Source of the DNA: Candidatus Gastranaerophilales bacterium
GTDB taxonomy: Bacteria; Cyanobacteriota; Vampirovibrionia; Gastranaerophilales; Gastranaerophilaceae
DNA length: 58,030 nucleotides
Direction of reading: 5' to 3'
NCBI GenBank assembly: GCA_944324845.1
Contig: CALUXX010000008.1
Coordinates: forward strand, 1-58,030
In this document: one piece after another, positions 44,141-51,790 of the stretch
Layout of the letters: each line of letters begins with the position of its first letter
Numbering within the stretch: position 1 is the stretch's first letter
Notes under the pieces: model-generated
What the model saw: the letters and a program-made list of their open reading frames with translations, nothing else
Databases searched by the model: none
Told to the model about the DNA's origin: nothing
Made by a program: the position numbers and the translations under genes

Positions 44141-45643
44141 CTATAACACCTCGTCTAATTTTAGTATTCCATTATAGAAAGCTCCACAAATACTGTCATA
44201 ATCTTCCCAAGCATATGTAGTCAAACTTAACCATATTATTGCGTGTAAAAGTTTAATCTTATATTTACTAACATTTGGAAGACAATCAAAGAAAAACTCT
44301 TCCATATCAGACCAATTATTTGGTTTTATTGCCAACTCAACCTCATTATCCCTTATATCAAGAGTAAACTTTTTACGATTAAATTGATCATATTCACCTT
44401 TCAATGAATAATATAATTTTGCCCAATCATAATCTACGTCACCATAAAATTTTGTTTTACCAAAATATCCTCTTGGGTCAATTAAAATAGCCTTCATATT
44501 AAATGTATCAAACATTAAATTCGAAAACGTACAATCCCCATGAATCAATCTAAATTCTTTTGGATAAACGGTTTTAATCGCAGCCTTTAATTCATCTTTA
44601 TTAAAAAATATGTTTTTATAATAACTACCATTAATTCTAATAAATTCTTTATCCGCAAAAGGTACTAATGACTCAACTTTGGATAACCTTTCAAAAGTCT
44701 TATTCAAAAAATTATCCTCTACATCCTTAATATTAACAGGTTGAACAGGTTCTAAATTATGCAAATCGTTTAATGCTTCAATCAATTTCTTTAAAATTTC
44801 TTTCTTTTGTGACTTTGTTAAACAATCATATTCATAAATATTTTTCCCTTGAACCCTTTTCATCTTAAGAGGTTCATATTCAAAAATTTCAGGAATATTC
44901 TCATAACCTAAGTCTTTAACATGCCTGTACCAGGCTATTTCATCAATTGCAATTTTTTGTCCCTGCTTGTTTATTCCTCGTTTTACAATTATGTCACCGT
45001 TAAATTCCATAGAATTAAAAGGACGACAACGTGGATTATCATCTGTATTATCAGCATATGATAACAGAGTTCCTATTTCTTTTGAACCATACAAATCAAG
45101 ACGGTTAAATTTTATATTCTGCTTTTCTAGCCAACCAACCAAAGCTCCTTCTTCGGCTATATTCTCTAAAAGTTTCTTGTTTTCAAAAATAAACAACCCC
45201 GCAACACCATTTTCTTTTGATGCTTCTTTCACAAATTTACCATCAAGATAAGACCAACGGCATTCGAAATCTTTTGAAATTCCAATATAATTACCTTTTT
45301 TATCAGGAATTTCAAATCCATCAGATAAAATTAAATCACACCACATAATCATAAACGGCTCATCTGGGGAATAAGAACTTATTGCTTCTTTTATTCCTGA
45401 AATTGTACCCTTCTTTGTTGCCTTTATGATTTTAAAATTATATTCGGAACCAAAAGCCTTTAAATATTTTTCTAATACATCTGTTTTATAATCTGCAATA
45501 ATAGTAAATTCTGCATTTTTAAACTTCTGAAATGCATAAAAAATAATAGGCAGATTATTCACAGGAACAATACATTTAGGCTTATTTCTTGTTAATCCCT
45601 CTAACCTAGTACCTTTACCGCCTGCTTGTATTATAATTTTCAT
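44141..45643 (-). CDS. Nucleotidyltransferase-kinase fusion (LicC/LicA-like)
   Basis: A 500-residue two-domain enzyme. The first 235 residues are a nucleotidyltransferase: IIQAGGKGTRLEGLTRNKPK (the G-x-G-T-R...K-P-K signature) and FMIMWCDLIL (metal-binding Asp). The remainder is a choline/aminoglycoside-kinase-like domain: RLIHGDCTFSNLMFD is the Brenner motif H-G-D-x4-N and AILIDPRGYFG the metal-binding DPRG. A single polypeptide could phosphorylate and nucleotidylate a glycan decoration or sugar. Whether this is phosphocholine or a sugar is unknown. The ATG at 45643 overlaps the stop of the recombinase-like gene as TAATG, showing translational coupling. Confidence 0.8.
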   Translation of the reverse strand: MKIIIQAGGKGTRLEGLTRNKPKCIVPVNNLPIIFYAFQKFKNAEFTIIADYKTDVLEKYLKAFGSEYNFKIIKATKKGTISGIKEAISSYSPDEPFMIMWCDLILSDGFEIPDKKGNYIGISKDFECRWSYLDGKFVKEASKENGVAGLFIFENKKLLENIAEEGALVGWLEKQNIKFNRLDLYGSKEIGTLLSYADNTDDNPRCRPFNSMEFNGDIIVKRGINKQGQKIAIDEIAWYRHVKDLGYENIPEIFEYEPLKMKRVQGKNIYEYDCLTKSQKKEILKKLIEALNDLHNLEPVQPVNIKDVEDNFLNKTFERLSKVESLVPFADKEFIRINGSYYKNIFFNKDELKAAIKTVYPKEFRLIHGDCTFSNLMFDTFNMKAILIDPRGYFGKTKFYGDVDYDWAKLYYSLKGEYDQFNRKKFTLDIRDNEVELAIKPNNWSDMEEFFFDCLPNVSKYKIKLLHAIIWLSLTTYAWEDYDSICGAFYNGILKLDEVL

Positions 45644-46173
45644 TACAAACACACCCCTTCTCTGAATCTTAAATTCATATTTTCTTCTACTCCAATAAAG
45701 CTAAATGCAATATTGACCGTATGTTGATTAAATAACCACATTAAATAGGATATATCCTTGTATTTTTGATAATAGTGATAGGCAAATGTCTTACGCCAAG
45801 ATCCAACAGAATATTTCTCACTTAGCCCTAACTCTGTACATATATCCTTGAAATTGTAAAATACTGTAGTTCGATTAAACTTTCCTCCTCGAGCATTTCT
45901 AAATAAATATGCAGACGACGGCTGTCCTTCTACTAACTCTGGAATTAATTCTAAAACTTCAGGAGTTAATGGGATTGAGCGTTGTTTTCCTAATACCAAA
46001 TATGACCGATTTTTCACATCTTTAACTTTTAAATTCAATAAGTCCACTAAATCAATTCCGGTATTTATTGCCAACAAAAACATTAACAACTCCCTGACTT
46101 GATTTTTTTTCTTATAAAAATCTTTAATCATATTAATTTCTTCTATACTTTTTATCGGAGAACTTATTGTCAA
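45643..46173 (-). CDS. Catalytically degenerate tyrosine-recombinase-like protein, first gene of glycan operon
   Basis: A 176-residue paralogue of the recombinase at 46449 with the same size and alignable throughout, e.g. KTFAYHYYQKYKD versus KTFGYHHYQKFKD. Catalytic positions are lost: Arg40 of the active copy is Asp41 here, His128 is Gly124, His154 is Gln150 and the nucleophile Tyr163 is Phe159; only the second Arg (127) remains. It should still bind DNA but not cleave it. The TTG at 46173 aligns exactly with the active copy's ATG (M-x-I-x-x-P-I-x-S); a GTG at 46185 is possible. Its stop overlaps the next gene's start. I infer a regulatory role at the flanking inverted sites. Confidence 0.8.
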   Translation of the reverse strand: MTISSPIKSIEEINMIKDFYKKKNQVRELLMFLLAINTGIDLVDLLNLKVKDVKNRSYLVLGKQRSIPLTPEVLELIPELVEGQPSSAYLFRNARGGKFNRTTVFYNFKDICTELGLSEKYSVGSWRKTFAYHYYQKYKDISYLMWLFNQHTVNIAFSFIGVEENMNLRFREGVCL

Positions 46174-46228
46174 AACCTTATACACCCTCTAAAATAATGA
46201 TTTAACCTATCAGCTAAAAAGTTTACAG

Positions 46229-46256
46229 ATTCAACATATTTAGACTTTTGTTGAAT
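46229..46256 (+). repeat. Inverted repeat left (IRL), recombinase core site
   Basis: ATTCAACA (46229-46236), a 12-base centre TATTTAGACTTT, and TGTTGAAT (46249-46256). The two 8-base arms are perfect inverted copies, the typical layout of a tyrosine-recombinase core site with an asymmetric centre. It matches the inverse complement of 46393-46420 at 25 of the 26 positions from 46231. Confidence 0.88.
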
Positions 46257-46392
46257 TATATCTATAATAATACAAAATGAGTATATCACAAATAAAAATA
46301 ATTATAAAATAATATATCTGTTTATTAATTTAAATTAACATTATCCAAAAGAAATCCCCTAAAAACCTATAATGCACCTTTATATTTATACT
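46257..46392. other. Invertible promoter segment (136 bp)
   Basis: This stretch lies between two near-identical core sites in opposite orientation, so recombination would invert it. It holds no open frame. It carries promoter-like elements reading outward on the minus strand toward the glycan operon, and a TATAAT (46368-46373) reading out the other side. With the active recombinase gene ending 29 bases beyond the right site, the arrangement copies fimS-type or Bacteroides capsule-type invertons. Confidence 0.8.
46264..46291 (-). promoter_or_regulatory. Promoter of the glycan operon inside the invertible segment
   Basis: On the minus strand TTGTGA (46291-46286) is followed after 16 bases by TATTAT (46269-46264). 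An overlapping extended -10, TGATATACT, and a TATAAT at 46260-46255 that straddles the left repeat edge offer alternative starts. Transcription would cross IRL and enter the recombinase-like gene at 46173: orientation ON. Confidence 0.65.
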
Positions 46393-46420
46393 ATTCAACA
46401 AAAGTCTAATTATGTTGAGC
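46393..46420 (-). repeat. Inverted repeat right (IRR), recombinase core site
   Basis: The inverse complement reads GCTCAACA, TAATTAGACTTT, TGTTGAAT, i.e. the same core as IRL in opposite orientation, with one change in the centre and two in the outer arm. It lies 28 bases from the stop codon of the recombinase gene at 46449. Confidence 0.88.
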
Positions 46421-46448
46421 TTTTGTGTTAGTAAAAAATATGCAAAAT

Positions 46449-46991
46449 TTATAAAATAAAATTATTGTAACTAGCATCTATCATATCTTGGTCAATACCA
46501 ATATATCGAAGTGTTACTTGAGGAGAACAATGATTGAAAATCTTTTGTAACACTGCAACATCTTTAAATTTTTGATAATGATGATAGCCAAATGTTTTTC
46601 TTAAAGTATGTGTTCCGATCCTATAATCTATACCTGCCTGATGACAAGCTTCATTTACTATTCTGTAACATTGCGTACGTTCCATTCTATTATTGAATAC
46701 TGATAAGAATAATGGCTCATCTAAGTTTCTGTCTTTCGTAAATTTTGCAAATATCGGCTTTAATTTTGCATTAATCGGAAATCTTTTGTATTTTCCTGTT
46801 TTCTTTTCTTTGATACTAATATAATCTCTATTCCTGACATCACCTACATTTAAGCTTAAAATATCAGAAATTCTAAGCCCACAATTTGTACCAATAGTAA
46901 AAATTAACATATTCCTCATACTTTGTTTTTTTAAAATAGATTCAATTTTTCTTATATCTTTCTTGCTTCTAATAGGTTCTACAATATTCAT
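46449..46991 (-). CDS. Tyrosine recombinase of FimB/FimE size, predicted inversion enzyme
   Basis: A 180-residue catalytic domain with the full set of active-site residues: Arg40 in NCGLRISD, His128 and Arg131 in THTLRKTF, His154 in FNHCSP and nucleophile Tyr163 in LRYIG; a Lys in EKKTGKYKR fits the beta-hairpin lysine. Like FimB and FimE it lacks the N-terminal core-binding domain of phage integrases. The ATG at 46991 with GGAAG upstream is preferred over an extended reading to 47087. Its target is probably the pair of inverted core sites 28 bases downstream. It also seems to be the parent of the degenerate copy at 45643. Confidence 0.88.
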   Translation of the reverse strand: MNIVEPIRSKKDIRKIESILKKQSMRNMLIFTIGTNCGLRISDILSLNVGDVRNRDYISIKEKKTGKYKRFPINAKLKPIFAKFTKDRNLDEPLFLSVFNNRMERTQCYRIVNEACHQAGIDYRIGTHTLRKTFGYHHYQKFKDVAVLQKIFNHCSPQVTLRYIGIDQDMIDASYNNFIL

Positions 46992-47227
46992 TCTTATACT
47001 TCCTTTCCTAATCACAAATATATTTTCATTCTGAAAAATTTCACAACAAACAAGAATTTCATCCAAATATACGCGGATAAATTTCAAAAATAATTACCAG
47101 AAATTGATATATTAAGTATTAATATATAACAATTATTTGACACTATATTAAAACGTGAATAAATAAAAGAATGTATAAACCCACAGAAATTAGAAAATAT
47201 TTTATATTGTTATATATTTTAATTCTG

Positions 47228-47342
47228 CAATCTGCACCTCTAAAATTTCAAAAAGAGAATTTAGGAGAAAATTTAACAAAAATTGGCAAAAATTAAACTT
47301 AAAAATTCTCTAAATAAAATCACATACTAAAAACCGCCCAGT
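47228..47342 (+). repeat. Direct repeat copy 1 (pair with 49878-49993)
   Basis: About 100 of 116 aligned positions match the copy at 49878. Both copies hold AGAGAATTT and AAATTCTCT, nine-base inverted arms about 40-50 bases apart. A 41-codon frame (47171-47296) ends within this copy with APLKFQKENLGENLTKIGKN; copy 2 has a similar peptide ending, so a short coding or structured RNA role is possible. This copy runs into a complete terminator. Confidence 0.75.
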
Positions 47343-47355
47343 ACGGGCGGCTTTT
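47331..47355 (+). terminator. Hairpin terminator
   Basis: CCGCCC (47334-47339) and GGGCGG (47345-47350) with a five-base loop, followed by CTTTT. The same 5' arm stands at the end of direct-repeat copy 2 (49984-49989), but there the 3' arm is missing. Confidence 0.8.
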
Positions 47356-47881
47356 AAATATTATATCTTCACTAATTCCTAATCTTTATACTAAAAAACG
47401 GAGAGAAAGAGATTTAAACTCAAAGGAAAAATTGATTTCAATTTATCATTATATGTCAAGTATTACTCTCTTTTCTAGTAATTTCAAGTATTTGTGTTGA
47501 TGTTGAATACTTAAGGTATAAAATTTAATTTGTACTTAATATTTTACTAAATATAGTCTGTATAAATGTGAATGAATCTATTTAAAATAATAACATAGAT
47601 GATAATAGTTGATTTTGATAAATTTGAAATAATAGAGAATGAATTATAAATAGAAGGAGATAATAAAATAATGGTTATTATAGATCTTTAAGTATATTTA
47701 GATGATGATAATTTGAATTCGTTTATTTGAGCTTTAGAATACATTGTAAGAACTAAATATAATATTTAAATTTGTCTAAAAAGACATGAATTAAAAGAAT
47801 TAATTTATATGCAAATTTTTTAATAAAATTATAACTCTGTTTGATATAGTATTAAAGGAACAAAAAGAATTTGAGTATATA
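47356..47881. other. Gene-poor stretch with possible decayed frames
   Basis: No intact gene is seen in these 526 bases. On the plus strand MIIVDFDKFEIIENEL (47599-47649) ends early, and from an ATG at 47671 after AGAAGGAG a frame reads on to about 47820 but is broken by stops, including VYLDDDNLNSFI and ALEYIVRTKYNI between them. This looks like the remains of one or two small phage-type genes; confidence is low. Confidence 0.4.
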
Positions 47882-48289
47882 TTAAAAGTTGTTTAACTGG
47901 TCTAATTGCTCAATTTTTTGTAATTTTTCAAGTCCAAGTACAAAATATAAAACTTGATTTATATTTTCTGAATTAAGAGTTGTTTTTGTTGCCAATAATT
48001 CTCTTAATTCATCTTCAAGATTTGGGCTATCTTTTTTTAACTCTTTTGGTTCAAATAAAATATCAGCCAAAATGAATAGTTCATCATTAAATTTTAGAGA
48101 ATCACTTAATTGTTTAATTGTAATGGCTTTAGGAAAATTTGCCATTTTCCCGTTTTCAAGTTTTGTAATTAAAGCTGCACTAACATTAGAAAGTTTTTCT
48201 ACATCTCTTAGGCTAAGCTTTAAAGCCTGACGTCGTGTTTTTAGCACTGTCCCAAATTTTTTTAGCTGTTCCTGCTTATTCATATTCAT
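47882..48289 (-). CDS. XRE-family transcriptional regulator
   Basis: A 135-residue protein with an N-terminal Cro/CI-type helix-turn-helix (FGTVLKTRRQALKLSLRDVE, KLSNVSAALITKLENGKM), followed by a helical tail probably used for dimerisation. It is divergent from the MuF/toxin-like gene and is a natural candidate for its repressor. A TACAAT sequence abuts the first ATG (48289), so the transcript may be leaderless or start at the second ATG (48283). Confidence 0.85.
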   Translation of the reverse strand: MNMNKQEQLKKFGTVLKTRRQALKLSLRDVEKLSNVSAALITKLENGKMANFPKAITIKQLSDSLKFNDELFILADILFEPKELKKDSPNLEDELRELLATKTTLNSENINQVLYFVLGLEKLQKIEQLDQLNNF

Positions 48290-48323
48290 ATTGTATCATA
48301 ACTGAGATAAAACTCAACAATAA

Positions 48324-48352
48324 TTGACAAATATGCAAAATAATGGTAATAT
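48324..48352 (+). promoter_or_regulatory. Strong sigma-70 promoter of the MuF/toxin-like gene
   Basis: TTGACA (48324-48329), 17 bases, TAATAT (48347-48352), 48 bases before the ATG at 48400. It lies in the space shared with the divergent XRE gene, so the regulator could block it directly. Confidence 0.75.
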
Positions 48353-48399
48353 GAATATTATTCAACACTAGTTTATAAATATATATAAAGGAGATATAT

Positions 48400-49536
48400 A
48401 TGGCAAATTTAAAAAATGAAATATTGCAGATTTTGAATAATCACAAAAATATAGAAGATACATTTTATAATTTATCAAGATATCAAGAAAATCTATTAAA
48501 AAATCATTCAAATCCTGTTTTTAGTAACGAAGATAAAAATAAAATACTTAAACAATTTACAAATTTACAGAATATTAAAAAATCCTTATACCGTTATAAT
48601 ACATTGAGTGAAAATGATTATCAAAAAGATGCTGAGGCTGAAAAATCGAATATTGAAAATACCGTATTAAAAGGTGGAATAAGTTATAACAAATATGTTT
48701 GGCATTCGGAAAATGGGGAACAGACTTGTGATGTTTGTAAATCATTAGATGGGAGAGTTTTTGATTTTTATGATGAAATACCTGAACGACCTCATCCAAA
48801 TTGCAGATGCACAGTTGAAATTGTCGAGGATAATCGCAACCTAAAAACACAAACTTCTAATGATAATGAAGAGCCATGTGATACAATAAATGAAATTGAA
48901 TTTATAATTAGTGAGATTGAAAGAAATATAAATGAAACTGAAACACTTTTATCTGAAGTAGAAACAAATGTACAAGATTTAGAAAAAGATGTATTAAGAG
49001 TGCAGAATTTAATACAAGATGCAAACAATACCCTAGAAAATTTAAGTGAAGAGTATGGAAAACACTTACTTTGGTGCGAAAATAATGTTGATAATGATTA
49101 TGCATATATGTATGCTAAAAGAGCCGAATGGCAAACATTATTGCATGATGTTTTAGGTTTGTTAAATCCTATTGGAGCATTTTTTAACACACTAAAAATC
49201 TTTGTATCAAATTATATAGAACTTTTATATCATGCATATCATTTAAAAGAATTTGAAATGGATAAATACTATCACTCAAAAGCAAATTGTGAAGCTACAC
49301 AAGAAATGGGTATTTTGGGTGAAAAATATGCAATGTTTTTGAGTGATCAAAAAGAAAAATTCGATCAATGGCATAATATGTATGCCAGATCTCACAAAGT
49401 AACTATTGAAGAAGCTATTGCTGATTCAGAAAGAGATCAAGTAGCAAACAGGTTAGGACGAGAAAGAGGGCGTAAATACCCATATTGTGATTGTTCAATA
49501 CTTATGCATGATTTGTTGCCTGATTATAAAAAATAA
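48400..49536 (+). CDS. MuF-type minor head domain protein with toxin-like C-terminus
   Basis: A 378-residue protein. Residues 85-150 hold a MuF (phage Mu gpF, SPP1 gp7) domain end: YVWHSENGEQTCDVCKSLDG then RPHPNCRCTVEIV, with the paired Cys and H-P-N-C-R-C metal motif. Residues 155-225 are a long acidic coiled coil. The C-terminus, SERDQVANRLGRERGRKY, resembles DUF6973-like polymorphic toxin domains (D-x3-N-x2-G). MuF-toxin fusions are known from Firmicutes prophages, where the toxin is carried in the virion. No other virion genes lie next to it. AAGGAG precedes the ATG, and a strong promoter lies upstream. Confidence 0.7.
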   Translation: MANLKNEILQILNNHKNIEDTFYNLSRYQENLLKNHSNPVFSNEDKNKILKQFTNLQNIKKSLYRYNTLSENDYQKDAEAEKSNIENTVLKGGISYNKYVWHSENGEQTCDVCKSLDGRVFDFYDEIPERPHPNCRCTVEIVEDNRNLKTQTSNDNEEPCDTINEIEFIISEIERNINETETLLSEVETNVQDLEKDVLRVQNLIQDANNTLENLSEEYGKHLLWCENNVDNDYAYMYAKRAEWQTLLHDVLGLLNPIGAFFNTLKIFVSNYIELLYHAYHLKEFEMDKYYHSKANCEATQEMGILGEKYAMFLSDQKEKFDQWHNMYARSHKVTIEEAIADSERDQVANRLGRERGRKYPYCDCSILMHDLLPDYKK

Positions 49537-49542
49537 TAAGTG

Positions 49543-49791
49543 CTATAGCAATGGATGAGAAATATAAAGAACAAAATAAATAATAAAAATAAAGATGCAT
49601 ATTAATATTATAAAAATATTGGCTCTTATAAAAACTGGTAACCACATACTTATTAATGTTATTATTGATAATATTCTAAAATTTATAGAATCATTAATCA
49701 TAAAATATTCAGTATTAGATAATATTGAAATAATTATCCCTGTGAAAAATATTGCAAATATTACATTTATTGTTTTATAAATTAAGTTCAT
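49543..49791 (-). CDS. Small three-helix membrane protein, uncertain
   Basis: An 82-residue hydrophobic frame with three predicted membrane helices (NVIFAIFFTGIIISIL, ILSIITLISMWLPVF and IFIILICIFIFIIYFVLYI). It converges on the MuF/toxin-like gene with six bases between stops. There is no clear ribosome-binding site, and AT-rich DNA produces such hydrophobic frames by chance, so it may not be real. If real, its place would fit an immunity or holin-like protein. Confidence 0.35.
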   Translation of the reverse strand: MNLIYKTINVIFAIFFTGIIISILSNTEYFMINDSINFRILSIITLISMWLPVFIRANIFIILICIFIFIIYFVLYISHPLL

Positions 49792-49877
49792 ATTTATATT
49801 ATAAAACATATTTAGTACAAATTTTCAATAATGTCTCTATTTTTATTATTTTGTATATTTTTACAGATTTTTATATT

Positions 49878-49993
49878 CAATCTGCACCTTTAAATTTTCA
49901 AAAAGAGAATTTAGGAGATATTTTAATAAAAATAGGTAAAAATTAAGCTTTAAAAATTCTCTGGATAAAATTATATATCAAAAACCGCCCAGT
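49878..49993 (+). repeat. Direct repeat copy 2 (pair with 47228-47342)
   Basis: It begins CAATCTGCACC and ends ACCGCCCAGT like copy 1, with the same AGAGAATTT/AAATTCTCT arms. After CCGCCCAGT the similarity stops abruptly, so the terminator hairpin is cut in half. The two copies enclose 2.5 kb holding the XRE and MuF/toxin-like genes. Confidence 0.75.
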
Positions 49994-50041
49994 TGTAAAG
50001 AAACACTTTAAATGATTATTTGTAACATATAAAACAACTAT

Positions 50042-51757
50042 TTATATGTCTATTAATTTACGTTTTAATTTAAATGGAGAAATTTGCATATTAGGGATAA
50101 TAATTTCATATAATAAACACTTATTATCTACAACAATATCTTTTATAATTTTTTTATATTCATTATTTGCTTTATATCCAAATGTAATACTTTTTAATTT
50201 TATACAATTATTTAATTTATACCCATTTTCTAATTTATCTTTAAATGTTAATAGCCTATACTCATTTTCATATTGCCAATAAAGATCTTTTGTATAGAAG
50301 GCTTTAACATAGTCTTGAAATTCAATAAGTTGCATATTATGAACTAATGTTTGTGAATAGTTTACAGAGTTAAAGAAGAATTCTGTATTAATTTGATTAA
50401 CAAAATCTGATAAAAATTCGTATTCTATTGCTATTCCAGTATGATTTTCTGCATAATGTGCCCACATTAAAGTATTTAATGGTTCTGAGTTTTCTCCAGA
50501 TGAAAAACATCTTATCTTTATATCTGATAAAACTTTTTTAATTTCTTTTTCTTGTACTTGTTCTAAACAATATCTTGAATCTAATGGATCGTTAAAATCT
50601 TTAGGATCAGAAAAAGTTAAATACCGTCCATGAATTAATGCGATAGATTTCTCATTTATAGGTCGGTATATATATAATGAACTTGGGATATTATTTATAG
50701 AAAGTTTAGATAACTGCGCTGATATGCCTTTTTTAATATAGTTGTATCCATCAGTATTTCCTGATTTAACCAAGCAAGTTCCTAGATATATATTATTCAT
50801 TGAATTTTGAGGTTCAATTAAGGATATTTTTTTATAATTTATTATTGCTTCATCGTAACAATTTTCCATATCATAAACTCTTGCTTGCAAAAATAGTATT
50901 TCTTTCATTTCATTAGAACTTTTATTTGAAATATCTTTTAGATTTTGAATAAAATGTTTTGCTTTATCAATATCTTTTATTTCAATATACATTTTGCAAA
51001 GATTTATATATATTTGACATTTGTAATCTTGTATTTCAAATTTATTACTAGGATTTAATAGTTTATAATATATATCCTCTGTATTTTTATAATCTTTAAT
51101 TTTAAATAAAGAAGTTGCTTTTTTTAGATATTTTTCAATACATTTAGGATTTGTATCTATGGCCTTATCATAATATTTAATTGCATTATCAAAATTACCT
51201 TTATAAAATAGAGCCTCAGCAAAATACAAATATAAATTACCCAAATTATCTTGAGTTATATATTCCTTAATATTATTTATATTATAAGGTGTTAACCATA
51301 ATATATCATTTGCATATTTAATTATATTATTGTACTCTCGAGTATCATATGAAAGTTCACAAATTTTATAATATATAATAGATGCATTTGGTACAATTAT
51401 CTCATCATATAAATCATTAGCTTCCTGCGGTTCTTCCTCTGCAATTTTTCCAATATATTCATTCAACCAATTGATCTTCTCGACTATTTTTTTTAAGTAT
51501 TCAATATCAAAAGAAACCCCTAATTTAATCTTAGTCGAGCACATTTTCACATTATATTTATTTTGAAAAAAATTGTCTTTATTATCAATAGAAGGAGAAA
51601 CTAATAAAATATAATCATCATACAAATTTTCAAGTTTTTTAATTTCCGCCATATTAGGATTATTAAAAATTCTATTCAAATTTTCTTCAATATTATTTTT
51701 TATATTATTTAATTTTTTATTATGTTCCAACAGTTCATTAATCAATATTTTACTCAT
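50042..51757 (-). CDS. TPR-DUF2971 protein
   Basis: A 571-residue protein. The middle part contains tetratricopeptide repeats (LYFAEALFYKGNFDNAIKYY followed by DKAIDTNPKCIEKYLKKA, and ARVYDMENCYDEAIINYKKI). The C-terminal 200 residues match DUF2971: YLTFSDPKDFNDPLD, NTLMWAHYAENHTGIAIEYE and KDLYWQYENEYRLLTF. DUF2971 proteins are common in defence islands and next to toxin or nuclease genes, but their activity is not established. The ATG at 51757 is used over a TTG two codons upstream. It is the last gene of the restriction-modification run, 33 bases after the SfsA-like gene. Confidence 0.8.
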   Translation of the reverse strand: MSKILINELLEHNKKLNNIKNNIEENLNRIFNNPNMAEIKKLENLYDDYILLVSPSIDNKDNFFQNKYNVKMCSTKIKLGVSFDIEYLKKIVEKINWLNEYIGKIAEEEPQEANDLYDEIIVPNASIIYYKICELSYDTREYNNIIKYANDILWLTPYNINNIKEYITQDNLGNLYLYFAEALFYKGNFDNAIKYYDKAIDTNPKCIEKYLKKATSLFKIKDYKNTEDIYYKLLNPSNKFEIQDYKCQIYINLCKMYIEIKDIDKAKHFIQNLKDISNKSSNEMKEILFLQARVYDMENCYDEAIINYKKISLIEPQNSMNNIYLGTCLVKSGNTDGYNYIKKGISAQLSKLSINNIPSSLYIYRPINEKSIALIHGRYLTFSDPKDFNDPLDSRYCLEQVQEKEIKKVLSDIKIRCFSSGENSEPLNTLMWAHYAENHTGIAIEYEFLSDFVNQINTEFFFNSVNYSQTLVHNMQLIEFQDYVKAFYTKDLYWQYENEYRLLTFKDKLENGYKLNNCIKLKSITFGYKANNEYKKIIKDIVVDNKCLLYEIIIPNMQISPFKLKRKLIDI

Positions 51758-51790
51758 GTACAATACCTACCATTAATAATTTTAAATATA

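Noticed and set aside
47171-47296. 41-codon gene MYKPTEIRKYFILLYIL...
   Set aside because: Weak ribosome-binding site and only the last part is shared with the second repeat copy; listed with the repeat instead of as a gene.
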